From positions 2,108,001 to 2,172,000 of the forward strand of contig NZ_SCOL01000001.1 in assembly GCF_005503015.1 (NCBI RefSeq): a stretch of 64,000 bases of DNA, given 5' to 3'. The notes beneath the pieces are model-generated. The model had not been told where the DNA came from and did no database searches. It saw nothing but the letters and a program-made list of their open reading frames with translations. The stretch comes from Bacillus sp. E(2018). GTDB taxonomy: Bacteria; Bacillota; Bacilli; Bacillales; Fictibacillaceae. The stretch's first letter is position 1. The number at the start of each line of letters is the position of its first letter. Below are positions 24,662-32,886 of this stretch, piece after piece. The translations under genes and the position numbers were made by a program.

Positions 24662-25294
24662 TTAAACGATTCCGTTATCGTAAGCGTAACTCGCTAATTG
24701 TACACGATTTTCTAGATGCAGTTTTCCCAATATGTTCTTCATATGCGTTTTAACCGTATTCTCCGAGATATTGAGAACTTTTGAGATTTCCTTATTGGAA
24801 TGTCCCTTTGCTACCAGTTGAAGCACATCCTGTTCCCGAACCGATAGAGCTTGCTCTGCTTGTCCATCCCTCTTAAACTCTTTCCAAATGCGAAAAGCCA
24901 TCTCTTTCGACATCGGTATTTCATCCATGGCATAAGCTTTTAATCCGTTTAACATATCTTCTGTATTCAAATTTTTGAGAAGATATCCTTGTGCCCCCCG
25001 CTTTAAAGCTTCAAACCAATCCGTAATGTCGTAAGAAACCGTCATGATGACGACTTTTACGTTGGGAAACTGCTTCTTGATTTCTTTAGTCGCTTCAAAT
25101 CCATTCATCTTTGGCATAGAAATATCCATAAGAACAAGATCGGGCATAAGAGTTTTTGTCTTCTCTATCGCTTGTATTCCGTTAGATGCTTCACCCACAA
25201 TTTCAAACTCAGTCTGACACTCAAGAATCTCTTTCACACCTTCTCGAGCTAGATGATGATCATCTACAATCAATAAACGAATAGGCTGTGTCAT
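24662..25294 (-). CDS. NarL/LuxR-type response regulator
   Basis: A 210-residue DNA-binding regulator. The receiver domain has acidic pair D11-D12, phosphoacceptor D57 (LVLMDISMP) and a C-terminal lysine in KRGAQGYLLKN. The LuxR-type helix-turn-helix covers about residues 145-205 (LSVREQDVLQLVAKGHSNKEIS, then NTVKTHMKNIL). Its ATG overlaps the kinase stop codon (ATGA). It probably controls the downstream PepSY-SCO unit, as judged from position. Confidence 0.9.
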   Translation of the reverse strand: MTQPIRLLIVDDHHLAREGVKEILECQTEFEIVGEASNGIQAIEKTKTLMPDLVLMDISMPKMNGFEATKEIKKQFPNVKVVIMTVSYDITDWFEALKRGAQGYLLKNLNTEDMLNGLKAYAMDEIPMSKEMAFRIWKEFKRDGQAEQALSVREQDVLQLVAKGHSNKEISKVLNISENTVKTHMKNILGKLHLENRVQLASYAYDNGIV

Positions 25295-26112
25295 GCATTT
25301 CCCTCCTTCTCAATCGTGATCGTGGTTTTCCCTGCCGTGCTTGTAACCTTTAGCTGCCAGTCCATAGAATACGCTCTGTCTTGTAAGATTTTCAGACCAA
25401 AACCCTCTGTTGGCTCTTGAGAATCAAATCCTGTCCCTTTATCTACAATCGTGCAAACCCAGCCTTTTGAATTTTTCTTCATATTCAACCATACTTCGTT
25501 CGTGTTAGCGTGTTTAATTACGTTGATAATTGCTTCACGAACACAAGCAAATAATTCGATTTTTTCCTTTGAAGTCAGATCATCATCTTGTAATCTCCAC
25601 TCTCGATGAATCTTGAAATCATGCTGAGTCTCCATTTCATTGAAGAACGCATTTAATGATGTAGTCCACGAAATATCTGCTTGAGCTGGTACGTTCCGAA
25701 GATTTTGAATCGCACTTCGCGTATCGTCGTGAATGTGCTGCAACGTTTTTTTGAGTTTATTATACGATTTATCATCCTTACTAAACTCACTTCCCAGCTT
25801 ATTCACTTGAACCGAGAGAAAAAATAAGGACTGTGCGATGCCATCATGCAGCTCTTTCGCAATTTTCTCTCGTTCTTCTAGAACCGCTTTCTCAGAACGT
25901 TCTCTCTGAAGCTCCTGCTGCATACGCTCTAACCTTCCAAACAAGATATTCAAAAAATAAAGTGTAACTAAAAATACAATGATGGCAGAAAGCCAGTTTC
26001 CCGTATTCATGGATATATAAGGCAACAGAACCGTATGTCTAACGTATTCCCATAAACCAACAGAAATCGTTGGAATGAGAAGGATCAACCACTTAATTTG
26101 TCTGTATGTCAT
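25291..26112 (-). CDS. HisKA_3 sensor histidine kinase
   Basis: A 273-residue membrane kinase with two helices (about residues 6-30 and 38-57) and almost no extracytoplasmic loop, so it senses within the membrane or cytoplasm. A coiled-coil linker leads to the dimerisation helix with phosphoacceptor H89 (IAKELHDGIAQSLFFL). The ATPase domain shows REAIINVIKHAN (N box), DKGTGFD and GFGLKILQDRA. The pair resembles LiaS/DesK-type kinases. The signal is unknown. Confidence 0.9.
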   Translation of the reverse strand: MTYRQIKWLILLIPTISVGLWEYVRHTVLLPYISMNTGNWLSAIIVFLVTLYFLNILFGRLERMQQELQRERSEKAVLEEREKIAKELHDGIAQSLFFLSVQVNKLGSEFSKDDKSYNKLKKTLQHIHDDTRSAIQNLRNVPAQADISWTTSLNAFFNEMETQHDFKIHREWRLQDDDLTSKEKIELFACVREAIINVIKHANTNEVWLNMKKNSKGWVCTIVDKGTGFDSQEPTEGFGLKILQDRAYSMDWQLKVTSTAGKTTITIEKEGNA

Positions 26113-26175
26113 CTACCGGACTTCCTTTCATTTCTTACAAAAATCTATAAACATAATAAATCATACCATAAAAAA

Positions 26176-26196
26176 ACCGACGTATTGTACGCCGGT
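26176..26196 (-). terminator. terminator of the Mn catalase gene
   Basis: On the minus strand ACCGGCGT pairs with ACGTCGGT (one G-U pair) and is followed by seven T. Confidence 0.85.
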
Positions 26197-26199
26197 CGA

Positions 26200-27096
26200 T
26201 TAACTGATTCCCGCATTCTTCTTCAGTCTTTCAGCTATCTGCATAAAATCTTCATGAGAGATACCAGGTGCAAACTCTTCTGAAATGGAACGTAATTCAG
26301 GCATTGGAGCACCAGCAGGAGCGCCAATCACTGTCTCAAGTGGACCGCCTAACGGATGCTGCCCTGCCCAGATTAAAGCAATGTCTCGATAATCTGTATC
26401 ACTAAACGTATATAATTTTCTGTGTACGCCTTCAGCTTCAAATTTACGTGTTGTTTCAAATGCCGAGTTCTCGAGATCAGGTACTGGAAGCATCTTCTTA
26501 ATATCAACTCCTGTCACCATTTCGATCGCTTTTGCATAAGCCAAAACATGCACACCACCACGTACAAGAAGATAGCCGATCATCTCTCTGGCAACAGGAT
26601 TACTCGTCATCTCATAAACTCTCATCTTATGCGTTCTTGCTCCACACTCTAAGAAAAAATTATGCAGAAGATCAAGAAGTAGATTTCCACTGCTGAACAC
26701 ATAATCGCCGTTCCAAGCTTTACCCATCGAATCAAACGGGAAGGATGTTTGTGCCGTACCAATAAAATGCTGAGTATTCCTTTTATCAGTAGCCGCTGCC
26801 ATCGGTGCATCGTTCACATCTCCAGGATGGGTAGTGCCATAGATCATCATATTGATCGTATGTGAAACAAGCTCAACGTGCCCAAATTCTTCTGCTGTAA
26901 TACTCGAGACGAGATCAAAGAACGGTTTCAATTTTCCTCTTTTTCTAAAGTTAAATGATTGATACATATAGTTATTAAGTGTCGACATCTCACCAAAACG
27001 CCCGCCTAGCAATTCTTGAACTGCAGCGGCCGCATTTGCATCAGGATTGGTCGGTGTCGGCAGTTCGATCGCCAGCCGGTTAAAGCGTTTAAACAT
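26200..27096 (-). CDS. manganese catalase (YdbD/CotJC family)
   Basis: A 298-residue di-manganese catalase breaking down hydrogen peroxide. Metal-ligand positions are seen in GGRFGEMSTLNNYMYQ (E36 region), TAEEFGHVELVSHTI (E69 or E70, H73), and the second half-site in ECGARTHKMRVYE and REMIGYLLVRGGVHVLAY. The start at ATG 27096 has GGAGGAGGGA upstream. It is longer than spore-coat CotJC (about 190) and matches the full-size vegetative type. It is monocistronic. I see no PerR box. Confidence 0.9.
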   Translation of the reverse strand: MFKRFNRLAIELPTPTNPDANAAAAVQELLGGRFGEMSTLNNYMYQSFNFRKRGKLKPFFDLVSSITAEEFGHVELVSHTINMMIYGTTHPGDVNDAPMAAATDKRNTQHFIGTAQTSFPFDSMGKAWNGDYVFSSGNLLLDLLHNFFLECGARTHKMRVYEMTSNPVAREMIGYLLVRGGVHVLAYAKAIEMVTGVDIKKMLPVPDLENSAFETTRKFEAEGVHRKLYTFSDTDYRDIALIWAGQHPLGGPLETVIGAPAGAPMPELRSISEEFAPGISHEDFMQIAERLKKNAGIS

Positions 27097-27242
27097 AAAG
27101 TTCCCTCCTCCGATTGCATGTCGTTTAAGGGTATGTAATGTCAAGATTGTACTATGACGATTATTTCATGAGGAAGATTGAGGAGAAGAAATAGAAAGAG
27201 CGAGGAATGGATGGATGGTGATTTTTTAGAATCGAGTATTAA

Positions 27243-27380
27243 TCACAAAAATTCTTTACAAAAACCAGCCCAAGCTACCGCTTCAGCACGATCACCACGA
27301 GCAAAGACCCATAACGATTGTCATCATCTTTCCAATTTAACTTATCATCATTTCCTATGTAGATGAAATTACAAAATATA
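27243..27380 (-). pseudogene. possible frameshifted gene remnant, unknown
   Basis: On the minus strand one frame reads YIGNDDKLNWKDDDNRYG and, after a one-base shift near 27306-27310, the next reads VFARGDRAEAVAWAGFCKEF and L before a stop at 27243. Both parts look protein-like and join smoothly, as in a C-terminal fragment with one indel. There is no start codon with a ribosome binding site. I cannot name the parent family. The plus-strand frame 27178-27366 is its shadow. The rest of the 27097-27642 gap holds no gene I can support. Confidence 0.35.
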
Positions 27381-27642
27381 TTTCTAATTGTGCTCAAAAT
27401 TTAAAGGATAGTATTTCATTCATAACGAAAAAGTAAATAATAAGAGATTATGAATGATTTCGTTGCTCTCTGTCGAAATACCTACATCATTTTCTACATT
27501 TAATGAAAAATATGTAAACTGCATATGGCATTTCGTCCATATTTCAATTACTATATGTAGTATAAATACTTTTATATATCAAACGTTGGCTGAATCAGAT
27601 TTTATTCTTTCCATGATTTTAATGTTGAAAGAGGTGCGAGCG

Positions 27643-28794
27643 GTGGACATAACAGAAAGCCTGATCACATATATGGATGATAACTTGCCTACTTACTTAC
27701 ATGATTGGCACAAAAGAATCGTGATTTCGAATCATGATGTTCATAAAGAAAAAGTAATAGAGAATGCCTTGCATATGGTTGAGCTAGTTAAACAATCCTT
27801 ACGACGTAAACTATCTCCTCAAGAAATTATGCGCCTCGCACATGAAGTTGCTGTTCAGCGGTTAGAAGCTAAGATCAATATAGGTGAATTCGTATACAAT
27901 GTGAACCTAGGACGAAGTGAGATCGTCCGTTTCGTGACGGGCTCTGGCATTTCTATAGAACAGTTGCAGCCTGTGATTGAAACGATCAATTCTCTCTTTG
28001 ATGAGTTTTTATATCATGCTGTTAAGAAGTATACGCAGTTGAAGGATATTGAGATTGAGGAAAAAACAGTATTCATTGATCAAAGTCACAAAGAACGTCT
28101 CACCATTTTAGGGCAGATGTCGTCTAGTTTTGTACATGAGTTCAGAAACCCATTGACAGCAGTTATGGGCTTTGTAAAACTCATGCAGCAAGAAAATCCA
28201 AACATGAAATACATTGATATCATTAGTCATGAATTAACACAGTTAAACTTCCGTATTTCTCAATTTCTTCATGCCTCAAGAAAAGGAGTACAAGAAAGAG
28301 AAGCAGAGGATTTTGCTCTAGAAGATTTATTCACAGATATTTTAGATTTTATGTATCCCAGTTTAGTAGATGCAGATGTGACAGTCATACCGCGTGTTGA
28401 TCCTACCATTACATTAAGGGCACACAAGGACGAGTTGAAACAAGTTTTGCTGAATCTCATCATGAACTCCATTGATGCATTGCGCCAGATGAGACAAAAT
28501 CGCCGAATTATGATTTTCAGCAAGATTGAAGATAATGAAAACGTACATATTACAATTTCTAATAACGGACCAGCTATCCCACCCGAAACAATCAGTACGA
28601 TCTTTGAGCCGTTCTTTACAACAAAAGAATTAGGCACGGGTATAGGGCTATTCGTGTGCAAGAAAATTATTGAAAAACATAACGGTTCCATCAGCTGTTC
28701 ATCAGATGACAACATAACAACCTTCACCATCGTACTTCCCCTTCAAGGTACTGCTATAACACCTGAGGAAGAAAACTCACAAATAGAAATATAG
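27643..28794 (+). CDS. orphan histidine kinase with RsbRD-like N-terminal domain
   Basis: A 383-residue soluble kinase with no transmembrane helix. GTG 27643 is chosen since GAGGTG lies eight bases before it; the open frame upstream to 27454 has no site and an unlikely composition. Residues 1-140 resemble the helical N-terminal domain of RsbR-type co-antagonists (LITYMDDNLPTYLHDWHKRI). The HisKA helix carries phosphoacceptor H165 in FVHEFRNPLTAVMGF, and the ATPase has NLIMNSIDAL, ISNNGPAIPPE, FEPFFTTKELGTGIGL. There is no adjacent response regulator, as for the sporulation phosphorelay kinases; feeding Spo0F is a plausible inference. Confidence 0.85.
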   Translation: MDITESLITYMDDNLPTYLHDWHKRIVISNHDVHKEKVIENALHMVELVKQSLRRKLSPQEIMRLAHEVAVQRLEAKINIGEFVYNVNLGRSEIVRFVTGSGISIEQLQPVIETINSLFDEFLYHAVKKYTQLKDIEIEEKTVFIDQSHKERLTILGQMSSSFVHEFRNPLTAVMGFVKLMQQENPNMKYIDIISHELTQLNFRISQFLHASRKGVQEREAEDFALEDLFTDILDFMYPSLVDADVTVIPRVDPTITLRAHKDELKQVLLNLIMNSIDALRQMRQNRRIMIFSKIEDNENVHITISNNGPAIPPETISTIFEPFFTTKELGTGIGLFVCKKIIEKHNGSISCSSDDNITTFTIVLPLQGTAITPEEENSQIEI

Positions 28795-28795
28795 A

Positions 28796-28821
28796 AAGGA
28801 ACTTGGAAATCCAAGTTCCTT
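28796..28821 (+). terminator. terminator of the orphan kinase
   Basis: The perfect 11-bp stem AAGGAACTTGG / CCAAGTTCCTT has an AAAT loop and is followed by ATTTAAT. Confidence 0.85.
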
Positions 28822-28835
28822 ATTTAATACTTGCA

Positions 28836-28990
28836 ACTAAGGCTTAAGAACAACCTTTATACATTCATCTTCTTGATCGTTTAACATCTTATATCCTCAC
28901 CCGCATTTTCTAGTGGTACTCTGTGTGTAATAATTTCGGTGGGATCAAATTCATGGTTCATTATCTTATCAAAAAGCATTGGCATGTACC
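28836..28990 (-). pseudogene. 3' remnant of a zinc-dependent alcohol dehydrogenase
   Basis: The minus strand reads PMLFDKIMNHEFDPTEIITH and RVPLENAGE, then after a one-base loss GYKMLNDQEDECIKVVLKP and a stop at 28836. That is the usual C-terminus of Zn-dependent alcohol/formaldehyde dehydrogenases (FDPTEIITHR-PLE-A--GY-(I/M)F(N/D)..ED-C-KVVL-P). Nothing of the catalytic or NAD domains remains upstream, where the terminator of the next gene begins. The gene is dead. Confidence 0.75.
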
Positions 28991-29015
28991 TACAAAGCAA
29001 AGTCCAATAATAAAA

Positions 29016-29042
29016 AAAGCCTTTGCCAGTGGCAAAAGCTTT
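29016..29042 (-). terminator. terminator of the DDAH-like gene
   Basis: AAAGCTTTTGCC / GGCAAAGGCTTT is followed on the minus strand by TTTTTTATTATT. Confidence 0.88.
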
Positions 29043-29053
29043 ACTTCAAATAT

Positions 29054-29920
29054 TTAATGCATCTCTTCTCGATATAACGGCATCGAACAGCAGCGGAATG
29101 AACCACCTGATTTTATTATCTCAGAGATATCCACTTCTATAATTTCGTACCCTCTTTCACGCAGTGCTGCATTAACATTTTTATTTACAGGAAGACTCAA
29201 AACCTTTTTGTTTCCAATGGATAAAACATTCGTACCCATCGTAAATTGTTCCTCTTTCTCAACTTCGATTACATTAAACGTAGCAGCAAGCATTTCATAA
29301 TCTTTTTCCTCAAAAGCATGTTTATAGATCAAAGCATCTGTTTCAGACAAAATGTTAAAAACACAATCGAGATGCAAATAAATAGGATCGAATGGTACGG
29401 CAACTACATTCATATGAGGCAGTTGTGATTGAAGTTCTTGAATGGTTTCCTCAGACGTTCTGCCACTCACCCCGATATAAACGGTATCGCCATGTACAAT
29501 TACATCTCCACCTTCAATCCGGTCTCCCTCGATCAAGGACAGATTAATCTGATGTTCTAATAACCAGTTTCGTAATACTTTTTCTTCTCCATCTCGAATA
29601 TTGCTTCCCATTCGTGATACGAACACCGTTTCTCCGATCGTAAATCCAATATCACGAGTGAAAACTTGTTCAGGGAACTTCTCCATTGCAGGAAGTTTAT
29701 AAACGTCTACACCGTTTGCTTTCATCGTATCTACGAAGTGCTGATGCTGTTTCATCGCTCGCTTCATGTTGATATTGTCTTTTGCAAAGTGGCGCTGTGT
29801 TTCATTGATTATTTCATCGATCTTCATATATCTCGGTTCACACACAATTACTTTCTTTAATGTGCCATATTCACTATCACAGTTCACGTATTTGTATTCT
29901 CCTTTTATTACGGTAGCCAT
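29054..29920 (-). CDS. dimethylarginine dimethylaminohydrolase-like amidinotransferase-fold hydrolase
   Basis: A 288-residue pentein-fold enzyme (YkgA-like in B. subtilis). Substrate-binding FTRDIGF, the IEGGDVIVHG segment, catalytic H183 in PIYLHLDCVFN, and the nucleophile cysteine in GGSFRCCSMPLYRE (C277 or C278) are all present. Members hydrolyse guanidino-compounds such as methylated arginine to citrulline. No arginine transport or ureide genes are adjacent. The start has GGAGGAT. It is monocistronic, with its own terminator. Confidence 0.85.
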   Translation of the reverse strand: MATVIKGEYKYVNCDSEYGTLKKVIVCEPRYMKIDEIINETQRHFAKDNINMKRAMKQHQHFVDTMKANGVDVYKLPAMEKFPEQVFTRDIGFTIGETVFVSRMGSNIRDGEEKVLRNWLLEHQINLSLIEGDRIEGGDVIVHGDTVYIGVSGRTSEETIQELQSQLPHMNVVAVPFDPIYLHLDCVFNILSETDALIYKHAFEEKDYEMLAATFNVIEVEKEEQFTMGTNVLSIGNKKVLSLPVNKNVNAALRERGYEIIEVDISEIIKSGGSFRCCSMPLYREEMH

Positions 29921-30077
29921 CTATAATCCTCCATACGCTCATAAGGTATTTATAAGGCTCTTCCCTAAATCAATAGTCCCGTAAACGTTTTTTGCATCTT
30001 TCATTAGTTTATTTATATTTTTTCCAAAAATAGCTAAAAGTTAACTTCTTTTTAAAATATTTAGGAAAATGCAAAAA

Positions 30078-30124
30078 ACAGCTGACTCTAAGGTAATTCG
30101 TAAATAACCTTTTAAATCAGCTGT
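30078..30124 (-). terminator. terminator of the niacin salvage operon
   Basis: ACAGCTGA / TCAGCTGT encloses an inner AAGGT(A)AT-type stem. On the minus strand it is followed by TTTTTTGC. Confidence 0.8.
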
Positions 30125-30144
30125 AGTTATAGTTGCACCGCTCA

Positions 30145-30762
30145 TTATGAAGAGTACAGTTCATGTTTTTTTATATATTCATAACAGGCATCAGGCAATA
30201 GATACCTTGGTTCACCGTCCTTAGAAAATTCATCACGAATATACGTGCTGCTAATTTCCATAGACAGCCCTTTATCAATCAGATGAAATTTTGTGCCATC
30301 ATCATGATTTCTTAGGATCGGTGAGCGAGAGATCGTTTTGACCATGTTGATCTCGTCCCTTGCCATCACAATAAATTTATTGCTCGAGACTAACTCTTCA
30401 TCATACTTCCACTTACCATCAGCAATATCAACTAACAGATCTGCTCCCATAATGAAATACACTTCATCATCAGGATATTTTTCTTTAAAGTGTTCCATTG
30501 TGTAATACGTATATACTTCCCAAGCTTCTTGAAGCATTTCATAATCATCGGCTATAAATGTATGATTATTTGAAATCGCGAGCTGAAGCATCTCCCAGCG
30601 ATGGATATCAGATGTTTTCATCGTTTTATCTTTTCGTTTACTTGAACATGGAAGGAAGATCACTTTGTCTAGCTTACAGCGATGTGCAACGGTACTCGCT
30701 GTCCATAGATGTACATTCGTTATTGGGTCAAAAGATGAGCCGTAGATTCCAATCTTACCCAT
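30145..30762 (-). CDS. NadD-like nicotinate-nucleotide adenylyltransferase
   Basis: A 205-residue nucleotidyl transferase that would adenylate nicotinate mononucleotide. The N-terminal GIYGSSFDPITNVHLW is the T/HxGH site but with Val in place of Gly, and the second motif is MEISSTYIRDEF (ISSTxxR). ATG 30762 is nine bases after AAGGAG and overlaps the end of pncB by eight bases. A housekeeping nadD is expected elsewhere in the genome near yqeK, so this looks like a second, salvage-linked copy. An NMN-type adenylyltransferase activity is an alternative. Confidence 0.78.
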   Translation of the reverse strand: MGKIGIYGSSFDPITNVHLWTASTVAHRCKLDKVIFLPCSSKRKDKTMKTSDIHRWEMLQLAISNNHTFIADDYEMLQEAWEVYTYYTMEHFKEKYPDDEVYFIMGADLLVDIADGKWKYDEELVSSNKFIVMARDEINMVKTISRSPILRNHDDGTKFHLIDKGLSMEISSTYIRDEFSKDGEPRYLLPDACYEYIKKHELYSS

Positions 30763-32242
30763 TGTGTGATTCTCCTTCTTCAATTAATGACATTACTTTT
30801 GTTTGCACGTCTTGAATGTTCTTCATCTTGTTATCCCAGCACGCTTGACTAAGATCAACTGGATATTCTTCAGGATGCATCATCCGTTTGTATTCGTCCC
30901 ATAATACTTCTAGATTTTCTTTGGCAAAGAGCTGTATCTCTTTAAGAGTAGGAGTTTCATAGACAACGTTACCTTCAACAAAAATATCTTGATGAAGCTC
31001 TTTCGCTTTAAAGTTTGTTACAAATTTACTGATAAACGTATGAACAGGATGAAACATTTTAAGTCTAGACTCTTCTTGAGGCATTTCATTGTCCAGCGCA
31101 ATATAATCACCTTCAGATTTGTTATTCTGTGTATTTATGATTCGATACACTTTTTTCAAACCAGGAGTCGTTACCTTTTCAGGATTTCCGCTGATTTTAA
31201 TCGTGTCTACCATATTCCCTTGATCGTCTTCAATCGAGACAAGTTTGTAGACCGCTCCTAATGCTGGCTGGTCATAAGCGGTAATCAGTTTTGTACCAAT
31301 TCCCCATGAATCTATTTTTGCACCTTGCGCTTTTAGATTGATGATCGTATTCTCATCTAGATCGTTTGAGGCAATAATCTTTGTATCTGTGAATCCAGCC
31401 TCGTCAAGCATCTTTCTCGCCTCTTTCGATAGGTAAGCGAGATCTCCACTATCTAAACGTATTCCCTGAAAATTAATTTTGTTTCCTAGTTCTTTAGCAA
31501 CCTTAATCGCTGTAGGAACTCCTGATCGCAAAGTATCATACGTATCGACTAAGAACACACAGTCTTTGTGACGTCGGGCATATTTATGAAATGCTGTATA
31601 TTCATCGCGATATGCTTGGACGAGGGCATGAGCATGTGTACCTGCTACTGGTATGCCGAATCGTTTTCCTGCTCTGACATTAGACGTTGCTTCAAAACCA
31701 CCGATAAAAGCGGCTCTCGTTCCCCAAATCGCAGCATCCATCTCTTGTGCTCTGCGTGTTCCAAATTCCATCACTCTTTCTTCTCCAACCACTTGCTTAA
31801 TACGAGATGCTTTTGTAGCAATAAGTGTCTGGTAGTTTACGATATTTAGAATAGCTGTTTCAATAAGCTGTGCTTCTGCTAATGGTGCTTCTATTCGTAT
31901 GATCGGCTCGTTTGCGAAGACCAATTCTCCCTCCACCATAGACCGAACGGTACCCGTAAATTTCACTTGTTTCAGATATTCCAAATAATCTTCTCCGTAC
32001 CCTAACTCATCTCGAAGGTAATCAATATCAGTTGTTGTAAACTTAAAGTTCTTCAGAAAATCTATGATTCTTTCTAATCCAGCAAATACAGCATACCCGT
32101 TCCCGAAAGGAAGTTTGCGAAAGAACACTTCAAAAACAGCTCTCTTATTATGAATATTGTCCTCCCAGTAAGTTTCCGCCATATTAATCTGGTAAAGATC
32201 TGTGTGCAGCGTTAAACTATCATCAACATATTTATTGTTCAT
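30755..32242 (-). CDS. pncB: nicotinate phosphoribosyltransferase
   Basis: A 495-residue cytoplasmic enzyme making nicotinate mononucleotide from nicotinate and PRPP. Landmarks are LHTDLYQINMAETYW at the N-terminus, MEFGTRRAQEMDAAIWGTRA (His-less form of the phosphorylated loop region), GTHAHALVQAY, and FQGIRLDSGDLAYLSKEAR. The ATG at 32242 has GGAGG eight bases upstream. It lies 24 bp after pncA. Confidence 0.92.
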   Translation of the reverse strand: MNNKYVDDSLTLHTDLYQINMAETYWEDNIHNKRAVFEVFFRKLPFGNGYAVFAGLERIIDFLKNFKFTTTDIDYLRDELGYGEDYLEYLKQVKFTGTVRSMVEGELVFANEPIIRIEAPLAEAQLIETAILNIVNYQTLIATKASRIKQVVGEERVMEFGTRRAQEMDAAIWGTRAAFIGGFEATSNVRAGKRFGIPVAGTHAHALVQAYRDEYTAFHKYARRHKDCVFLVDTYDTLRSGVPTAIKVAKELGNKINFQGIRLDSGDLAYLSKEARKMLDEAGFTDTKIIASNDLDENTIINLKAQGAKIDSWGIGTKLITAYDQPALGAVYKLVSIEDDQGNMVDTIKISGNPEKVTTPGLKKVYRIINTQNNKSEGDYIALDNEMPQEESRLKMFHPVHTFISKFVTNFKAKELHQDIFVEGNVVYETPTLKEIQLFAKENLEVLWDEYKRMMHPEEYPVDLSQACWDNKMKNIQDVQTKVMSLIEEGESHNG

Positions 32243-32266
32243 TTCCATTACCTCCAAGAGAATGAT

Positions 32267-32815
32267 TTAAATAATTTCTGCGTTCAAACAGCTCTTAAAA
32301 TGTCCTAATGCCCACTCATGTCCTGCTTGATTGAAGCTCGCTACTCCTTTTTCATGAACAACGATCTTAAGTCCCTCATTGTAAGCATCGACAGCGGTAT
32401 GAAGACAGCAGATGTCTGTGCACACTCCTACGATGTGAACCTCTGTAATACCACGTTCACGAAGCTTCATTAATAAATCTGTACCTGCGAAGGCACTGTA
32501 TCGGGTCTTATCCATCCAATAAACATTTGAGTTTGTTTTGTGTGTTTCATAGACTTTTTGAAGATTTCTGTAAAGTTCACGCCCAGGTGTACCATCAATG
32601 TTATGTGGAGGAAAAAGCTCGTTTTCTGGATGAAACTTATCATCGTTATGATGCTGATCTATAGCAAAAACAACATAATCACCGTTGTTAATAAATTGTT
32701 CCGTGACAGAGGTAATCTCATCTTCAATATCTTGACCTGGTTTCCCACAAGTTAGTGCACCTTCATCTGCTACAAAATCAAATGTGTAGTCAATATTGAT
32801 CAACGCTTTTTTCAT
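32267..32815 (-). CDS. pncA: nicotinamidase (isochorismatase-like)
   Basis: A 182-residue cysteine hydrolase that deamidates nicotinamide to nicotinate. The catalytic aspartate is in LINIDYTFDFV, the metal-site segment is AIDQHHNDD, and the nucleophile cysteine is in IVGVCTDICCLHTAVDAY. The start has AGGAGGC. It is the first gene of the pncA-pncB-nadD unit, and the promoter region carries a TTAAC-GTTAA palindrome. Confidence 0.92.
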   Translation of the reverse strand: MKKALINIDYTFDFVADEGALTCGKPGQDIEDEITSVTEQFINNGDYVVFAIDQHHNDDKFHPENELFPPHNIDGTPGRELYRNLQKVYETHKTNSNVYWMDKTRYSAFAGTDLLMKLRERGITEVHIVGVCTDICCLHTAVDAYNEGLKIVVHEKGVASFNQAGHEWALGHFKSCLNAEII

Positions 32816-32842
32816 AATAATTGCCTCCTAAATTTGTTTTGG

Positions 32843-32871
32843 TTAATTATTAACAATTCGTTAATTATTAT
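32843..32871. promoter_or_regulatory. putative operator of pncA
   Basis: A palindrome centred on TTAAC-AATTC-GTTAA (32850-32864), extended by AT-rich near-symmetric flanks. It lies about 35 bases before the pncA start and shares TTAAC/GTTAA arms with the palindrome before the Nudix regulator gene. Confidence 0.55.
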
Positions 32872-32886
32872 CATTAAAAAAATGAA

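Noticed and set aside
27178..27366. A 62-codon plus-strand frame
   Set aside because: It overlaps a better minus-strand protein-like remnant and has no start signal.
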